Shown: positions 56,167 to 64,000 of the stretch, piece after piece
Layout of the letters: each line of letters opens with the position of its first letter
Numbering within the stretch: position 1 is the stretch's first letter
Source of the DNA: Thermomonas sp.
GTDB lineage: Bacteria; Pseudomonadota; Gammaproteobacteria; Xanthomonadales; Xanthomonadaceae
Length of the DNA stretch: 64,000 bases
Direction: 5' to 3'
Assembly (NCBI RefSeq): GCF_019104945.1
Contig: NZ_JAHRWW010000001.1
Span: 62,001 to 126,000 of the forward strand
Made by a program: the position numbers and the translations under genes
Notes under the pieces: generated by a model
What the model saw: the letters and a program-made list of their open reading frames with translations, nothing else
Told to the model about the DNA's origin: nothing
Databases searched by the model: none

Positions 56167-57555
56167 CGGATTGACGAATTGATTGCGCAGATTTGTCCGG
56201 AGGGGGTGGTGTTCCGAGAAATCCGCGAGGTCGTCCGCCGCACAACCAATATCAAATGGGCAGAGGTACAGGACAACGAGTACAGATACATTGACCTCGC
56301 GTCCGTTGATCGGGTGACACACGCCATCGTCGATACGCAGACGATCACTCACGAGAACGCTCCCAGTCGAGCACAGCAAATCGTGCGTGCAGGTGATGTC
56401 ATTTTTGGAACGACGCGACCGATGCTCAAGCGGTACACGCTGATACCGCCGGAGTACGACGGAGAGATTTGCAGCACGGGTTACTGTGTCCTACGGCCCA
56501 ACACCGACATGGTGTTGCCGAATTTTTTGTTCCACCTGATTGGCACCGATGCCTTTTACGCTCACGTGGAAGCAAACGAACGCGGTGCAAGCTACCCGAC
56601 CATCACGGACACTGCGGTCAAATCGTTTCGCATCCCGGCTCCCCCCCTCGAAATCCAGCGTGAAATCGTGAAAGTGCTGGACACTTTCACCAAGCTGGAG
56701 GCGGAGCTGGAGGCGGAGCTGGAGGCGGAGCTGGAGGCGCGTCGGCGGCAGTACCAGTACTACCGCGACGCGCTCTTGACGTTCGGCCACGACTCAAACA
56801 CGGTCATTCCGCGCGCAGTCGCGGAATCCATCTCTAGTGCGGAGGATTCTGCGACTCCGCTACGCTCCGCGCAGAATGACGGTGTGCGGTGGGCAACTTT
56901 GGGTGAGGTTGGAACATTCATGCGTGGTCGCCGCTTTACGAAGGCGGACTACGTGGCTGATGGCATCAGCGTCATCCACTACGGAGAGATTTACACGCAA
57001 TATGGCGTGTGGGCCCATCACGCCATCTCACAGGTCCGTTCGGATATGGCAGGCACCTTGCGTTACGCCAAGCCAGGCGATGTTGTCATCACCGACGTTG
57101 GCGAAACTGTCGAAGATGTCGGCAAGGCCGTGGCATGGCTCGGGGATGAAGAGGTAGCTATTCACGACCACTGCTATGCCTTCCGTCATTCGATGAATCC
57201 GAAGTTCGTTTCCTACTGCATGCAGACAACTTCGTTTATTGCCGAGAAAGCAAAGTATGTGGCGCGCACCAAAGTCAATACTCTGTTGATTGATGGTTTT
57301 TCCAAGATCCGCATCCCGGTGCCACCACTGGAAGAACAAGCCCGCATCGTCTCCATCCTCGACAAGTTCGACGCGCTGGTAAACGACTTGTCCTCCGGCC
57401 TGCCCGCCGAAATCAAGGCGCGCCGGCAGCAATACGAACACTACCGCGATAAACTGCTGAGCTTTGAGGAATCCGTCATTCCGCGCGTGTCATCCTGCGC
57501 GAAGCACTCCCCGCGTCATTCTGCGCGAAGCGAAGCGGAGTCGCAGAATCCATAA
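56161..57555 (+). CDS. hsdS: Type I restriction-modification specificity subunit HsdS
   Basis: DNA-recognition subunit, 464 residues. Target-recognition domain 1 (about 15-165) ends in PAPPLEIQREIVKVLDTFTK, and domain 2 (about 243-390) ends in PVPPLEEQARIVSILDKFDA. The two halves are the usual internal duplication, each closing with an ARRQQY-type helix and YRD-LL-F. Three oddities appear: four LEAE units from a 12-base tandem repeat (179-193), about 27 residues encoded by an inserted inverted-repeat pair (214-241), and a C-terminal tail of about 27 residues from further repeat copies (438-464). The frame stays open, so the protein is probably functional. The DNA target cannot be predicted. 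Confidence 0.94.
   Translation: MSRIDELIAQICPEGVVFREIREVVRRTTNIKWAEVQDNEYRYIDLASVDRVTHAIVDTQTITHENAPSRAQQIVRAGDVIFGTTRPMLKRYTLIPPEYDGEICSTGYCVLRPNTDMVLPNFLFHLIGTDAFYAHVEANERGASYPTITDTAVKSFRIPAPPLEIQREIVKVLDTFTKLEAELEAELEAELEARRRQYQYYRDALLTFGHDSNTVIPRAVAESISSAEDSATPLRSAQNDGVRWATLGEVGTFMRGRRFTKADYVADGISVIHYGEIYTQYGVWAHHAISQVRSDMAGTLRYAKPGDVVITDVGETVEDVGKAVAWLGDEEVAIHDHCYAFRHSMNPKFVSYCMQTTSFIAEKAKYVARTKVNTLLIDGFSKIRIPVPPLEEQARIVSILDKFDALVNDLSSGLPAEIKARRQQYEHYRDKLLSFEESVIPRVSSCAKHSPRHSARSEAESQNP
56695..56739 (+). repeat. 12-base tandem repeat in hsdS (3.75 copies)
   Basis: The unit ctggaggcggag is perfectly repeated and encodes Leu-Glu-Ala-Glu. It lies in the central conserved helix between the two recognition domains, the place of the four-residue TAEL repeats of EcoR124I/EcoR124II whose copy number changes the recognised spacer length. 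Confidence 0.95.
56802..56881 (+). mobile_element. Miniature inverted-repeat pair inserted in frame in hsdS
   Basis: A direct unit (56802-56830, GGTCATTCCGCGCG start) and an inverted unit (56844-56881, 36 of 38 bases matching the reverse complement of copy A) are separated by 13 bases. It has the same end-to-end design as the GIY-YIG element but no gene inside. It adds about 27 codons without breaking hsdS. Confidence 0.7.
57474..57510 (+). repeat. Two partial inverted-repeat units at the hsdS 3' end
   Basis: CGTCATTCCGCGCG (57474-57487) is followed by the variant GTCATCCTGCGCGAAG (57489-57504). Both are fragments of the unit family and form the start of the repeat-encoded HsdS tail. Confidence 0.75.
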
Positions 57556-57593
57556 AAACCACATACAGACCCTGCGACTTCGCGCAGGGTGAC
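57514..57593 (+). mobile_element. Miniature inverted-repeat pair between hsdS and fic
   Basis: A direct 39-base unit (57514-57552, identical to copy A) and, 15 bases on, an inverted variant unit (57568-57593, GACCCTGCGACTTCGCGCAG...). The first supplies the last codons of hsdS (SARSEAESQNP), and the second abuts the fic Shine-Dalgarno. Confidence 0.7.
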
Positions 57594-57607
57594 AGTTAGG
57601 AGGCAGC

Positions 57608-58213
57608 ATGATTCTGGAAAACAAACTCGGCATTGACAATCAGGTTGAACTCGCCAAAGCCGAAGAAAAACTCAGCAAGCAAAAGGCCAAACAGCTGTTT
57701 GACTCGGGCGATATTCACAAGGCCGAAGTGGGCACCTTCCATGGCCTGTCGTTTATCCATGCGTATTTATTCGACGATATCTATCATTTTGCCGGCAAAC
57801 TCCGCGATGTGAATATCGCCAAGGGCGATTTCCGTTTTGCGCCAGTGCTTTATCTTGATGCTGCACTGAAACAGATCGATGCCATGCCACGAGGCACTTT
57901 TGATGAAATCATCGAAAAATATGTGGAGATGAATGTTGCTCACCCGTTTCGCGAAGGCAATGGCCGCGCCACCCGTATTTGGCTGGATCTGATGTTAAAA
58001 AATGGGATACGGCAGGTGGTGGATTGGAACTTGGTGGACAAGGCGGAATACCTCTCGGCGATGCAGCGCAGCGTGGTGAAAGATCTGGAAATCAAGGCGC
58101 TACTCAAACAGGCGCTCACAGACAAGGTGGATGACCGAGCACTGTTCATGAAAGGTATCGATGTGAGCTATTACTACGAAGGGTATAGCGAATTCAAAAC
58201 CGGCGAGCTGTAG
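57608..58213 (+). CDS. Class III Fic protein adenylyltransferase
   Basis: 201 residues. The Fic core has the catalytic loop H112-P-F-R-E-G-N-G-R120, and the flap region is [16 protein letters not shown]. The C-terminal inhibitory helix motif is S187-Y-Y-Y-E191-G192, the (S/T)xxxE(G/N) motif that marks single-chain class III Fic enzymes like Neisseria NmFic. The protein is therefore predicted to hold itself inactive until the helix moves, then transfer AMP from ATP to a target. AGGAGG lies just upstream. It is between hsdS and hsdR and may guard the system or regulate it. The target is unknown. Confidence 0.93.
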   Translation: MILENKLGIDNQVELAKAEEKLSKQKAKQLFDSGDIHKAEVGTFHGLSFIHAYLFDDIYHFAGKLRDVNIAKGDFRFAPVLYLDAALKQIDAMPRGTFDEIIEKYVEMNVAHPFREGNGRATRIWLDLMLKNGIRQVVDWNLVDKAEYLSAMQRSVVKDLEIKALLKQALTDKVDDRALFMKGIDVSYYYEGYSEFKTGEL

Positions 58214-58256
58214 TGCACAGCCCGAACCCACGATCTTTTGCCCCAAGTTGATACCA

Positions 58257-61200
58257 ATGACCGACTACAAAACCATCGCCGAAACCAACAACTTCATTGT
58301 TCTGGACAAATACAACCCAGACTGGAAAGTGGCGGATGGCTACCAGAGCGAAAACGATCTGGAGCGAGAGTTCATTCAGGATTTACAAAATCAGGGCTAC
58401 GAATACCTACTCGTCCTGAATACGCCAGACGCACTACTCGCCAATGTGCGCGTGCAGCTGCAATCGCTCAACAATGTGCAGTTTCTTGATGGCGAGTGGC
58501 GGCGCTTTGTGGAAACCTGGCTGGATAAACCCAGTGATGGCATCGTCGAAAAAACCCGCAAGGTGCACGACGACTACATCCACGATTTTGTCTTTGACGA
58601 TGGCCGCATCCAGAACATCTACCTGCTGGACAAGAAGAACATCGCCCGCAATAAGGTGCAGGTGATCAAGCAGTTCGAGCAGACGGGCAGTCACGCCAAC
58701 CGCTATGACGTGACCATTCTGGTCAATGGCCTGCCGCTGGTTCAAGTGGAGTTGAAGAAGCGCGGCGTGGCGATCCGGGAGGCCTTCAACCAAGTGCATC
58801 GTTACAGCAAGGAGAGCTTTAACAGCGAGCATTCCTTGTTCAAATATTTGCAGTTGTTTGTGATCTCCAACGGCACCGACAGCCGCTATTTTGCCAACAC
58901 CACAGCGCGCAACAAGCACAGCTTCGACTTCACCATGAACTGGGCGAAGGCGGACAACACTTTGATCCGCGACTTAAAGGATTTCACCGCCACCTTCTTC
59001 CAGAAGCACACCCTGCTCAATGTGCTGCTGCATTACTCGGTATTTGACGTCAGCAACACGCTGCTGGTGATGCGGCCTTACCAGATTGCTGCCACCGAGC
59101 GCATTTTGTGGAAGGTCAAAAGCAGTCATCAGGCTAAGCATTGGAGTCAGATTGAGGGCGGTGGCTTTATCTGGCACACCACGGGCTCAGGCAAGACCCT
59201 GACCAGTTTCAAGGCGGCGCGTTTGGCCTGTGAGCTTGCCTTCATCGACAAGGTGTTTTTTGTGGTGGACCGCAAGGATCTGGATTACCAGACCATGAAG
59301 GAGTACCAGCGCTTCTCACCAGACAGTGTGAACGGCTCGGACAGCACGGCGGGCCTGAAGCGCAATCTGGAAAAGGACGACAACAAGATCGTCGTCACCA
59401 CCATCCAGAAGCTCAACAACCTGATGAAGAGCGAGGTGGACTTACCCATCTACACCAAACAGGCGGTGTTCATTTTTGACGAATGCCACCGCAGCCAGTT
59501 TGGCGAAGCTCAGAAGAATCTGAAAAAGAAGTTCAAGAAGTTCTATCAGTTCGGTTTCACCGGCACGCCGATCTTCCCGGAAAACGCGCTGGGTGCAGAA
59601 ACCACCGCCAGCGTGTTTGGCCGTGAGCTGCATTCGTATGTGATCACCGATGCGATCCGCGATGAAAAGGTGCTGAAGTTCAAGGTCGACTACAACGACG
59701 TACGCCCACAATTCAAGGCTCTTGAAACGGAGCAGGATGAGAAAAAGCTCAGTGCGGCAGAAAACAAGCAGGCCTTGTTGCACCCTGACCGCATTCGCGA
59801 GATCACCCAGTACATCCTGAACAACTTCCGGCAGAAAACCCACCGACTGCAGGCGGGTGCTGATTATAAAAGCCGGGGTTTCAACGCCATGTTCGCCGTC
59901 AGCAGCGTGGATGCCGCCAAGCTGTATTACGAGTCTTTCCGGGAATTACAAAAGGGCAGCGATAAGCCGCTTCGGGTAGCCACCATCTTCTCGTTCGCCG
60001 CCAACGAAGAGCAGGATGCGGTCGGCGACATTCAGGACGAGAGTTTTGATGTCTCGGCCATGAACAGCAGCGCAAAAGAGTTCTTGAACGCGGCCATCGC
60101 GGATTACAACGCGCTGTTCAAGACCAACTTCAGCGTGGACAGCAACGGCTTCCAGAACTATTACCGCGATCTGGCCAAGCAAGTTAAGGCCAAGGAGATC
60201 GACCTACTCATCGTGGTGGGCATGTTCCTGACCGGCTTTGATGCGCCTACACTCAACACCTTGTTTGTCGATAAAAACCTGCGCTTCCACGGGTTGATGC
60301 AGGCCTATTCGCGCACCAATCGCATTTTCGACGCCACCAAAACCTTCGGCAACATCGTCACCTTCCGCGATCTGGAACAGGCGACGATTGATGCCATCAC
60401 CCTGTTCGGTGACAAGAACACTAAGAACGTGGTGCTGGAAAAGAGCTATACGGAGTACATGGAAGGCTTCACCGATGCGACGAGTGGCGAAGCACGGCGG
60501 GGCTTTATGGAGGTAGTGAAGGAGCTCGAAACGCGTTTCCCCAACCCTGCCGCGATTGAAAAAGAGGCGGACAAAAAAGCCTTCGCGAAACTGTTTGGAG
60601 AATATTTGCGCGTGGAGAACGTGCTGCAAAACTATGATGAATTTGCCGCGCTGCGTGCCTTGCAAAGCGTTGATATGAGCGAGCCAGCAGCGGTGGAAGC
60701 GTTCAAAACCGCGCACTATTTGGATGATGAAAAACTGGCCGAACTGCAGGCGATCACACTGCCGTCTGAGCGGAGAATTCAGGACTACCGTTCCACCTAT
60801 AACGATGTGCGCGATTGGCTGCGCCGGGAAAAATCCTCCACCGAGAAGGATAAATCCACCATCGACTGGGATGATGTGGTCTTTGAGGTGGATCTGCTCA
60901 AATCACAGGAAATCAATCTGGATTACATCCTAGAGCTGATTTTTGAGCACAACAAGAAGATCAAAAGCAAATCGGAGCTGGTGGATGAAGTGCGCCGGGT
61001 GATTCGCGCCAGCCTTGGCAACCGAGCCAAAGAAAGCCTGCTGGTGGACTTCATCAACCAGACTGATCTGGACCAGATTGGCGACAAGGCCAGTGTGATC
61101 GATGCTTTCTTCACCTTTGCTCAAGCCGAACAGCAGCGCGAGGCGCAAGAACTGATCAACGCCGAAAACCTAAATGCCGAGGCGGCACGACGCTATATCA

Positions 61201-61367
61201 CCACCTCGCTCAAGCGGGAATACGCCAGCGACAGCGGTACCGAGCTCAACGCCGTACTGCCCAAGATGAGCCCGCTGAACCCGCAGTACCTGCGCAATAA
61301 GCAAAGCATATTCCAGAAAATCGCGGCGTTTGTGGAGAAGTTCAAAGGCGTGGGCGGCGTGATATGA
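58257..61367 (+). CDS. hsdR: Type I restriction endonuclease subunit HsdR
   Basis: Motor and nuclease subunit, 1036 residues, close to the 1038 of EcoR124I. The N-terminal PD-(D/E)xK nuclease has [20 protein letters not shown] at about 150-170. The SF2 helicase has Walker [10 protein letters not shown] near 309, D408-E-C-H411, and FGFTGTPIF. The second RecA domain contains [13 protein letters not shown] and [10 protein letters not shown]. The C-terminal helical domain binds the methylase. The start is the ATG at 58257, with an in-frame TTG three codons before. All catalytic motifs are intact. Confidence 0.96.
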   Translation: MTDYKTIAETNNFIVLDKYNPDWKVADGYQSENDLEREFIQDLQNQGYEYLLVLNTPDALLANVRVQLQSLNNVQFLDGEWRRFVETWLDKPSDGIVEKTRKVHDDYIHDFVFDDGRIQNIYLLDKKNIARNKVQVIKQFEQTGSHANRYDVTILVNGLPLVQVELKKRGVAIREAFNQVHRYSKESFNSEHSLFKYLQLFVISNGTDSRYFANTTARNKHSFDFTMNWAKADNTLIRDLKDFTATFFQKHTLLNVLLHYSVFDVSNTLLVMRPYQIAATERILWKVKSSHQAKHWSQIEGGGFIWHTTGSGKTLTSFKAARLACELAFIDKVFFVVDRKDLDYQTMKEYQRFSPDSVNGSDSTAGLKRNLEKDDNKIVVTTIQKLNNLMKSEVDLPIYTKQAVFIFDECHRSQFGEAQKNLKKKFKKFYQFGFTGTPIFPENALGAETTASVFGRELHSYVITDAIRDEKVLKFKVDYNDVRPQFKALETEQDEKKLSAAENKQALLHPDRIREITQYILNNFRQKTHRLQAGADYKSRGFNAMFAVSSVDAAKLYYESFRELQKGSDKPLRVATIFSFAANEEQDAVGDIQDESFDVSAMNSSAKEFLNAAIADYNALFKTNFSVDSNGFQNYYRDLAKQVKAKEIDLLIVVGMFLTGFDAPTLNTLFVDKNLRFHGLMQAYSRTNRIFDATKTFGNIVTFRDLEQATIDAITLFGDKNTKNVVLEKSYTEYMEGFTDATSGEARRGFMEVVKELETRFPNPAAIEKEADKKAFAKLFGEYLRVENVLQNYDEFAALRALQSVDMSEPAAVEAFKTAHYLDDEKLAELQAITLPSERRIQDYRSTYNDVRDWLRREKSSTEKDKSTIDWDDVVFEVDLLKSQEINLDYILELIFEHNKKIKSKSELVDEVRRVIRASLGNRAKESLLVDFINQTDLDQIGDKASVIDAFFTFAQAEQQREAQELINAENLNAEAARRYITTSLKREYASDSGTELNAVLPKMSPLNPQYLRNKQSIFQKIAAFVEKFKGVGGVI

Positions 61368-61521
61368 GCCGACGCGCCACACCACGGCCATATCCACATA
61401 ACAAACCGGTATCAATGTGGTCTATGCGCTGGCTGCATAAACGCATGGCGCAGCATCCTTTCTGATTTGTCGAAGAAACGCAGATGATCACGGCTCCCCT
61501 GCTTAAAGTGGGTTGCCCACG
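61368..61521. other. Intergenic region between hsdR and cysJ
   Basis: 154 bases with no gene, no convincing terminator and no promoter I can defend. It should contain cysJ control signals, such as a CysB site, but I see no clear match. Confidence 0.4.
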
Positions 61522-63354
61522 ATGTCACAGCCTGCGCTTCTTCCAACACCCCTCCAGCCCGATACCGCCAATGCTTTAGCGCGGCTCGTAGAAGGCCTAG
61601 ACAGCAGCGCGCTGCTATGGGCCTCCGGCTATTTGGCCGGGCTGGCGCGCTCTAGCCTATCCACCGCAATTTCTGCCCCACCCGCCGCCGTGGCGGCTGC
61701 GCCGGTGCAGCCCGCCACCATTCTCTACGGCAGCCAAACCGGTAATGCCAAGCGTGCTGCGGAAGCCTTGCACGCGGCGCTACAGTCCGCTGGGCTCCCA
61801 GCACGGCTGCTGCGCACCGACGCCTACGCCACCCGCGAGCTCGCCAACGAAAAGTTGTTGTATGTGGTGATCAGCACCCAAGGCGAGGGCGACCCGCCGG
61901 ACGACGCGATTGGCTTTGTCGAATTTCTGCACGGCAAGCGCGCGCCAAAACTTGGCCAGCTGAAGTATTCCGTTTTAGGCCTAGGCGATACCAGCTACGC
62001 CGACTTCTGCGGTGCGGCGCGGAAGATTGACGCACGCCTAAGCGAACTTGGAGGCAGCCGTTTGCAGGCGCTAGGTGAGGCAGACCTTGAAGTTGAACTC
62101 ATCGCCGCTCCGTGGCGCGAACAGGCGCTTTCCCACGCCAAAGACCTGCTGAAAACTGCGGCCCCAGCGGCGCATCTCGCCACCGTTACCCCTCTGCGTC
62201 CGCTAGCCGCCGCATGGACGCACGAGAAGCCGTTTACCGCTGAAGTGCTGGGCAACCAGCGCATCACCGGGCGCGAATACAAGCCCACCGCATTCCGCGT
62301 GTACGGCCCGCAGGACAAAGACGTTCGCCATATTGAACTTGCACTGGAAGGCAGCGGCCTTGCCTACGAGCCGGGCGACGCGCTGGGTATTATTCATCGC
62401 AATACCGACGCCTTAATTCACTCGGTGCTGGATGTCACCAAGCTCAATGGCGACACCAGCGTCACCCACAACGGTCAGACGCTTCCGCTGTCGCAGTGGC
62501 TGGCGGAAAAACGCGAGCTCACCCGCCTGTCGAAGCCGCTGCTCACCACACTGGCCGAACGCGCCGCAGCAAAAGACCTGAAAGCCTTGCTGGAACCCGG
62601 CAACGCTGGTTTTGCCGCACTGCTCAATGATCATCAACTCATTGACGCGCTGCGCCGCTGGCCCGCCGAGTGGGACGCTGCCGCGCTTGTGGCCGCGCTG
62701 CGCCCGCAGGCCAAACGCCTGTATTCCATCGCTTCTAGCCGCAAGCGCGTAGGCGAAGAAGCGCATCTCACTTTAGACGTGCTGCGTTATCAGGCCCACG
62801 GCCATGAGCATATCGGCGCTGCCAGTGGCTTTTTAGCCGCGCTGGAAGAAGGTGCGCAGCTGCCGGTGTATATCGAGCCGAACGAACGTTTCCGCGTGCC
62901 TAGTGATAGCAGCCGTGACATCCTCATGATCGGCCCCGGTACCGGCGTTGCACCGTTCCGCGGCTTCGTACAAGAACGCGCTGAAACCGGCGCCTCCGGG
63001 CGCAACTGGTTGTTCTTCGGCGCCCAGCATTTCAATACCGGTTTTCTCTATCAGGTCGAGTGGCAGGATGCTTTGCACAAGCAGGAGTTACACCGCCTCG
63101 ACCTGGCCTTCTCGCGCGATCAGTCGGAAAAAATTTACGTTCAGCAGCGCCTGCGCGAACAGGGCCGCGATGTGTACGACTGGCTGCAAAACGGCGCGCA
63201 TCTGTATGTGTGTGGTGCCATCAAGATGGGCAAAGACGTGCACGCCGCGCTGCTCGACATCGTGACCCAGCACAACGGAGGCAACGCCGAAGCCGCCGCC
63301 GAGTTTCTTTCCACACTGCAACGCGAAGGCCGCTACGCCCGCGACGTGTACTAA
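61522..63354 (+). CDS. cysJ: Sulfite reductase [NADPH] flavoprotein alpha component
   Basis: Supplies electrons from NADPH through FAD and FMN to the CysI hemoprotein in assimilatory sulfite reduction. 610 residues. A flavodoxin domain at about 63-200 (ILYGSQTGNAKRAAEALHAA, VVISTQGEGDPPDDAI, LGLGDTSYADFC) is followed by the FAD-binding and connecting domain (RLYSIASSRKRVGEEAHLT) and the NADPH-binding domain (IGPGTGVAPFRGFVQER, YVCGAIKMGKDVH, then the RYARDVY C terminus). It starts at the ATG at 61522. An in-frame TTG lies 9 bases before. Confidence 0.96.
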   Translation: MSQPALLPTPLQPDTANALARLVEGLDSSALLWASGYLAGLARSSLSTAISAPPAAVAAAPVQPATILYGSQTGNAKRAAEALHAALQSAGLPARLLRTDAYATRELANEKLLYVVISTQGEGDPPDDAIGFVEFLHGKRAPKLGQLKYSVLGLGDTSYADFCGAARKIDARLSELGGSRLQALGEADLEVELIAAPWREQALSHAKDLLKTAAPAAHLATVTPLRPLAAAWTHEKPFTAEVLGNQRITGREYKPTAFRVYGPQDKDVRHIELALEGSGLAYEPGDALGIIHRNTDALIHSVLDVTKLNGDTSVTHNGQTLPLSQWLAEKRELTRLSKPLLTTLAERAAAKDLKALLEPGNAGFAALLNDHQLIDALRRWPAEWDAAALVAALRPQAKRLYSIASSRKRVGEEAHLTLDVLRYQAHGHEHIGAASGFLAALEEGAQLPVYIEPNERFRVPSDSSRDILMIGPGTGVAPFRGFVQERAETGASGRNWLFFGAQHFNTGFLYQVEWQDALHKQELHRLDLAFSRDQSEKIYVQQRLREQGRDVYDWLQNGAHLYVCGAIKMGKDVHAALLDIVTQHNGGNAEAAAEFLSTLQREGRYARDVY

Positions 63355-63380
63355 CGCATTCAAGAGATTAGAGCAACGCC

Positions 63381-64000
63381 ATGTCCCACCCTTCCGTTGA
63401 AGACATCAAGATCAACAGCCATCACCTGCGCGGTACGCTGGCTGAAGGTCTGCAAGACACCACCACCGGATCGCTGTCGTTTGACGACCAGCGTACCATC
63501 AAATTTCATGGCAGCTACCAGCAAGACGACCGTGACCTACGTGATGAGCGTCGCCGCCAGAAGCTCGAACCCGCGCATCAATTCATGGTGCGTATTCGCG
63601 CCCCCGGGGGCGTGTTCAGCACGCAAGAATGGCTCGCTTTGGATCAGGTTGCGACCACCTACGCCAGCCACTCACTACGCGTTACCACACGGCAAACCTT
63701 TCAGCTGCACGGCATCATCAAGCGCGAGCTAAAAGAAGCCATGCAGATGATCTACGCTTCCGGGCTCGACACCGTTTCTGCCTGCGGCGATGTCAACCGC
63801 AACGTGCTGGGCGCCAGCAACCCCCTGCTCTCGCACCTACATGCGCAAGTACACGACTGGGCGCAGCGCCTATCGGCCTACTTCAAGCCCAAAACCCAAG
63901 CGTATTACGAAGTATGGTTAGACCAACCGCCCGCTACACAGATGGAAGAAGAGCCGCTGTATGGCGAAGCCTACCTGCCGCGCAAATTCAAAATCGCCGT
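63381..64000 (+). CDS. cysI: Sulfite reductase hemoprotein beta component (5' part, runs off window)
   Basis: Siroheme and iron-sulfur subunit reducing sulfite to sulfide. The 206 codons visible begin [18 protein letters not shown] and include [46 protein letters not shown] and ACGDVNRNV, all typical of the first half of CysI. The cysteine cluster binding the 4Fe-4S center is beyond the window. It starts 26 bases after cysJ and is surely co-transcribed with it. Confidence 0.97.
   Translation, partial: MSHPSVEDIKINSHHLRGTLAEGLQDTTTGSLSFDDQRTIKFHGSYQQDDRDLRDERRRQKLEPAHQFMVRIRAPGGVFSTQEWLALDQVATTYASHSLRVTTRQTFQLHGIIKRELKEAMQMIYASGLDTVSACGDVNRNVLGASNPLLSHLHAQVHDWAQRLSAYFKPKTQAYYEVWLDQPPATQMEEEPLYGEAYLPRKFKIA

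Noticed and set aside
55756..57593. Regularly repeated units that might suggest a CRISPR array
   Set aside because: The units alternate in orientation, differ in length and spacing and lie within coding sequence. There are no uniform spacers and no cas genes.
53271..61414. Eight-base match CGGTATCA at 53271-53278 and 61407-61414, near both edges of the restriction-modification segment, as possible attachment sites
   Set aside because: Eight bases can recur by chance over these search windows. There is no integrase and no tRNA at either edge.
61368..61521. CysB-type activator site upstream of cysJ
   Set aside because: I searched for a dyad of the ATAA...TTAT kind and found only partial matches.

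Overview
The window is a chromosomal segment of a gammaproteobacterium, most likely from the Xanthomonadales/Lysobacterales. This is inferred from the sequence style of IF-3 and several hypothetical proteins, and from the gene order pheT-pheS-rplT-rpmI-infC-thrS, the run pyrH-frr-uppS-cdsA-dxr-rseP-bamA-lpxD-fabZ-lpxA-lpxB-rnhB-dnaE-accA-tilS, and rng-yhdP-tldD. Genes are densely packed, often with ATGA stop/start overlaps. No stretch above about 200 bases lacks a gene, and no plasmid, prophage or rRNA signature is visible.

Region 1 (1-5.5 kb, minus strand) is a translation cluster: tRNA-Val(GAC), thrS, infC (apparent ATC start), rpmI, rplT, pheS and the 5' part of pheT. Both synthetase genes are preceded at close range by terminator-like hairpins. 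The thrS leader also holds a tiny ORF with two adjacent Thr codons and mutually exclusive pairings, so it looks like an attenuator. Region 2 (5.5-19 kb, plus strand) holds a pair of M16 peptidases (one active, one lacking the metal site), an M13 peptidase lipoprotein, small unknown genes, an acyl-CoA dehydrogenase, an HNH nuclease and a potFGHI-type polyamine ABC importer. Region 3 (19-40 kb, plus strand) starts with an HDOD-GGDEF protein. It continues with the envelope, isoprenoid, lipid A and DNA replication genes listed above, and ends with xseB and ispA at a strong bidirectional terminator.

Region 4 (39.9-53.2 kb, mostly minus strand) holds a DUF4870 membrane protein, a DUF1501/DUF1800 pair, tldE (pmbA) facing yjgA/darP, tldD, yhdP, rng and maf, then a SIMPL-domain protein on the plus strand. 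Region 5 (53.3-61.4 kb) is the accessory part. It is an EcoR124I-like (type IC) restriction-modification operon, hsdM - KilA-N - truncated hsdS start - GIY-YIG nuclease - hsdS - class III Fic - hsdR. Region 6 is cysJ and the start of cysI.

The most unusual structure is at hsdS. A family of about 39-base inverted-repeat units occurs before, inside and after the specificity gene, so that both target-recognition domains are bracketed. One pair encloses the GIY-YIG gene with perfect 14-base terminal inverted repeats. A second pair, with only 13 bases between its two copies, sits in frame in the middle of hsdS. A third forms the C-terminal tail of HsdS. I read this as a possible GIY-YIG-encoding mobile repeat with internally deleted derivatives. 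HsdS also has a 12-base tandem repeat (Leu-Glu-Ala-Glu units) at the place where EcoR124I carries its specificity-changing TAEL repeats.
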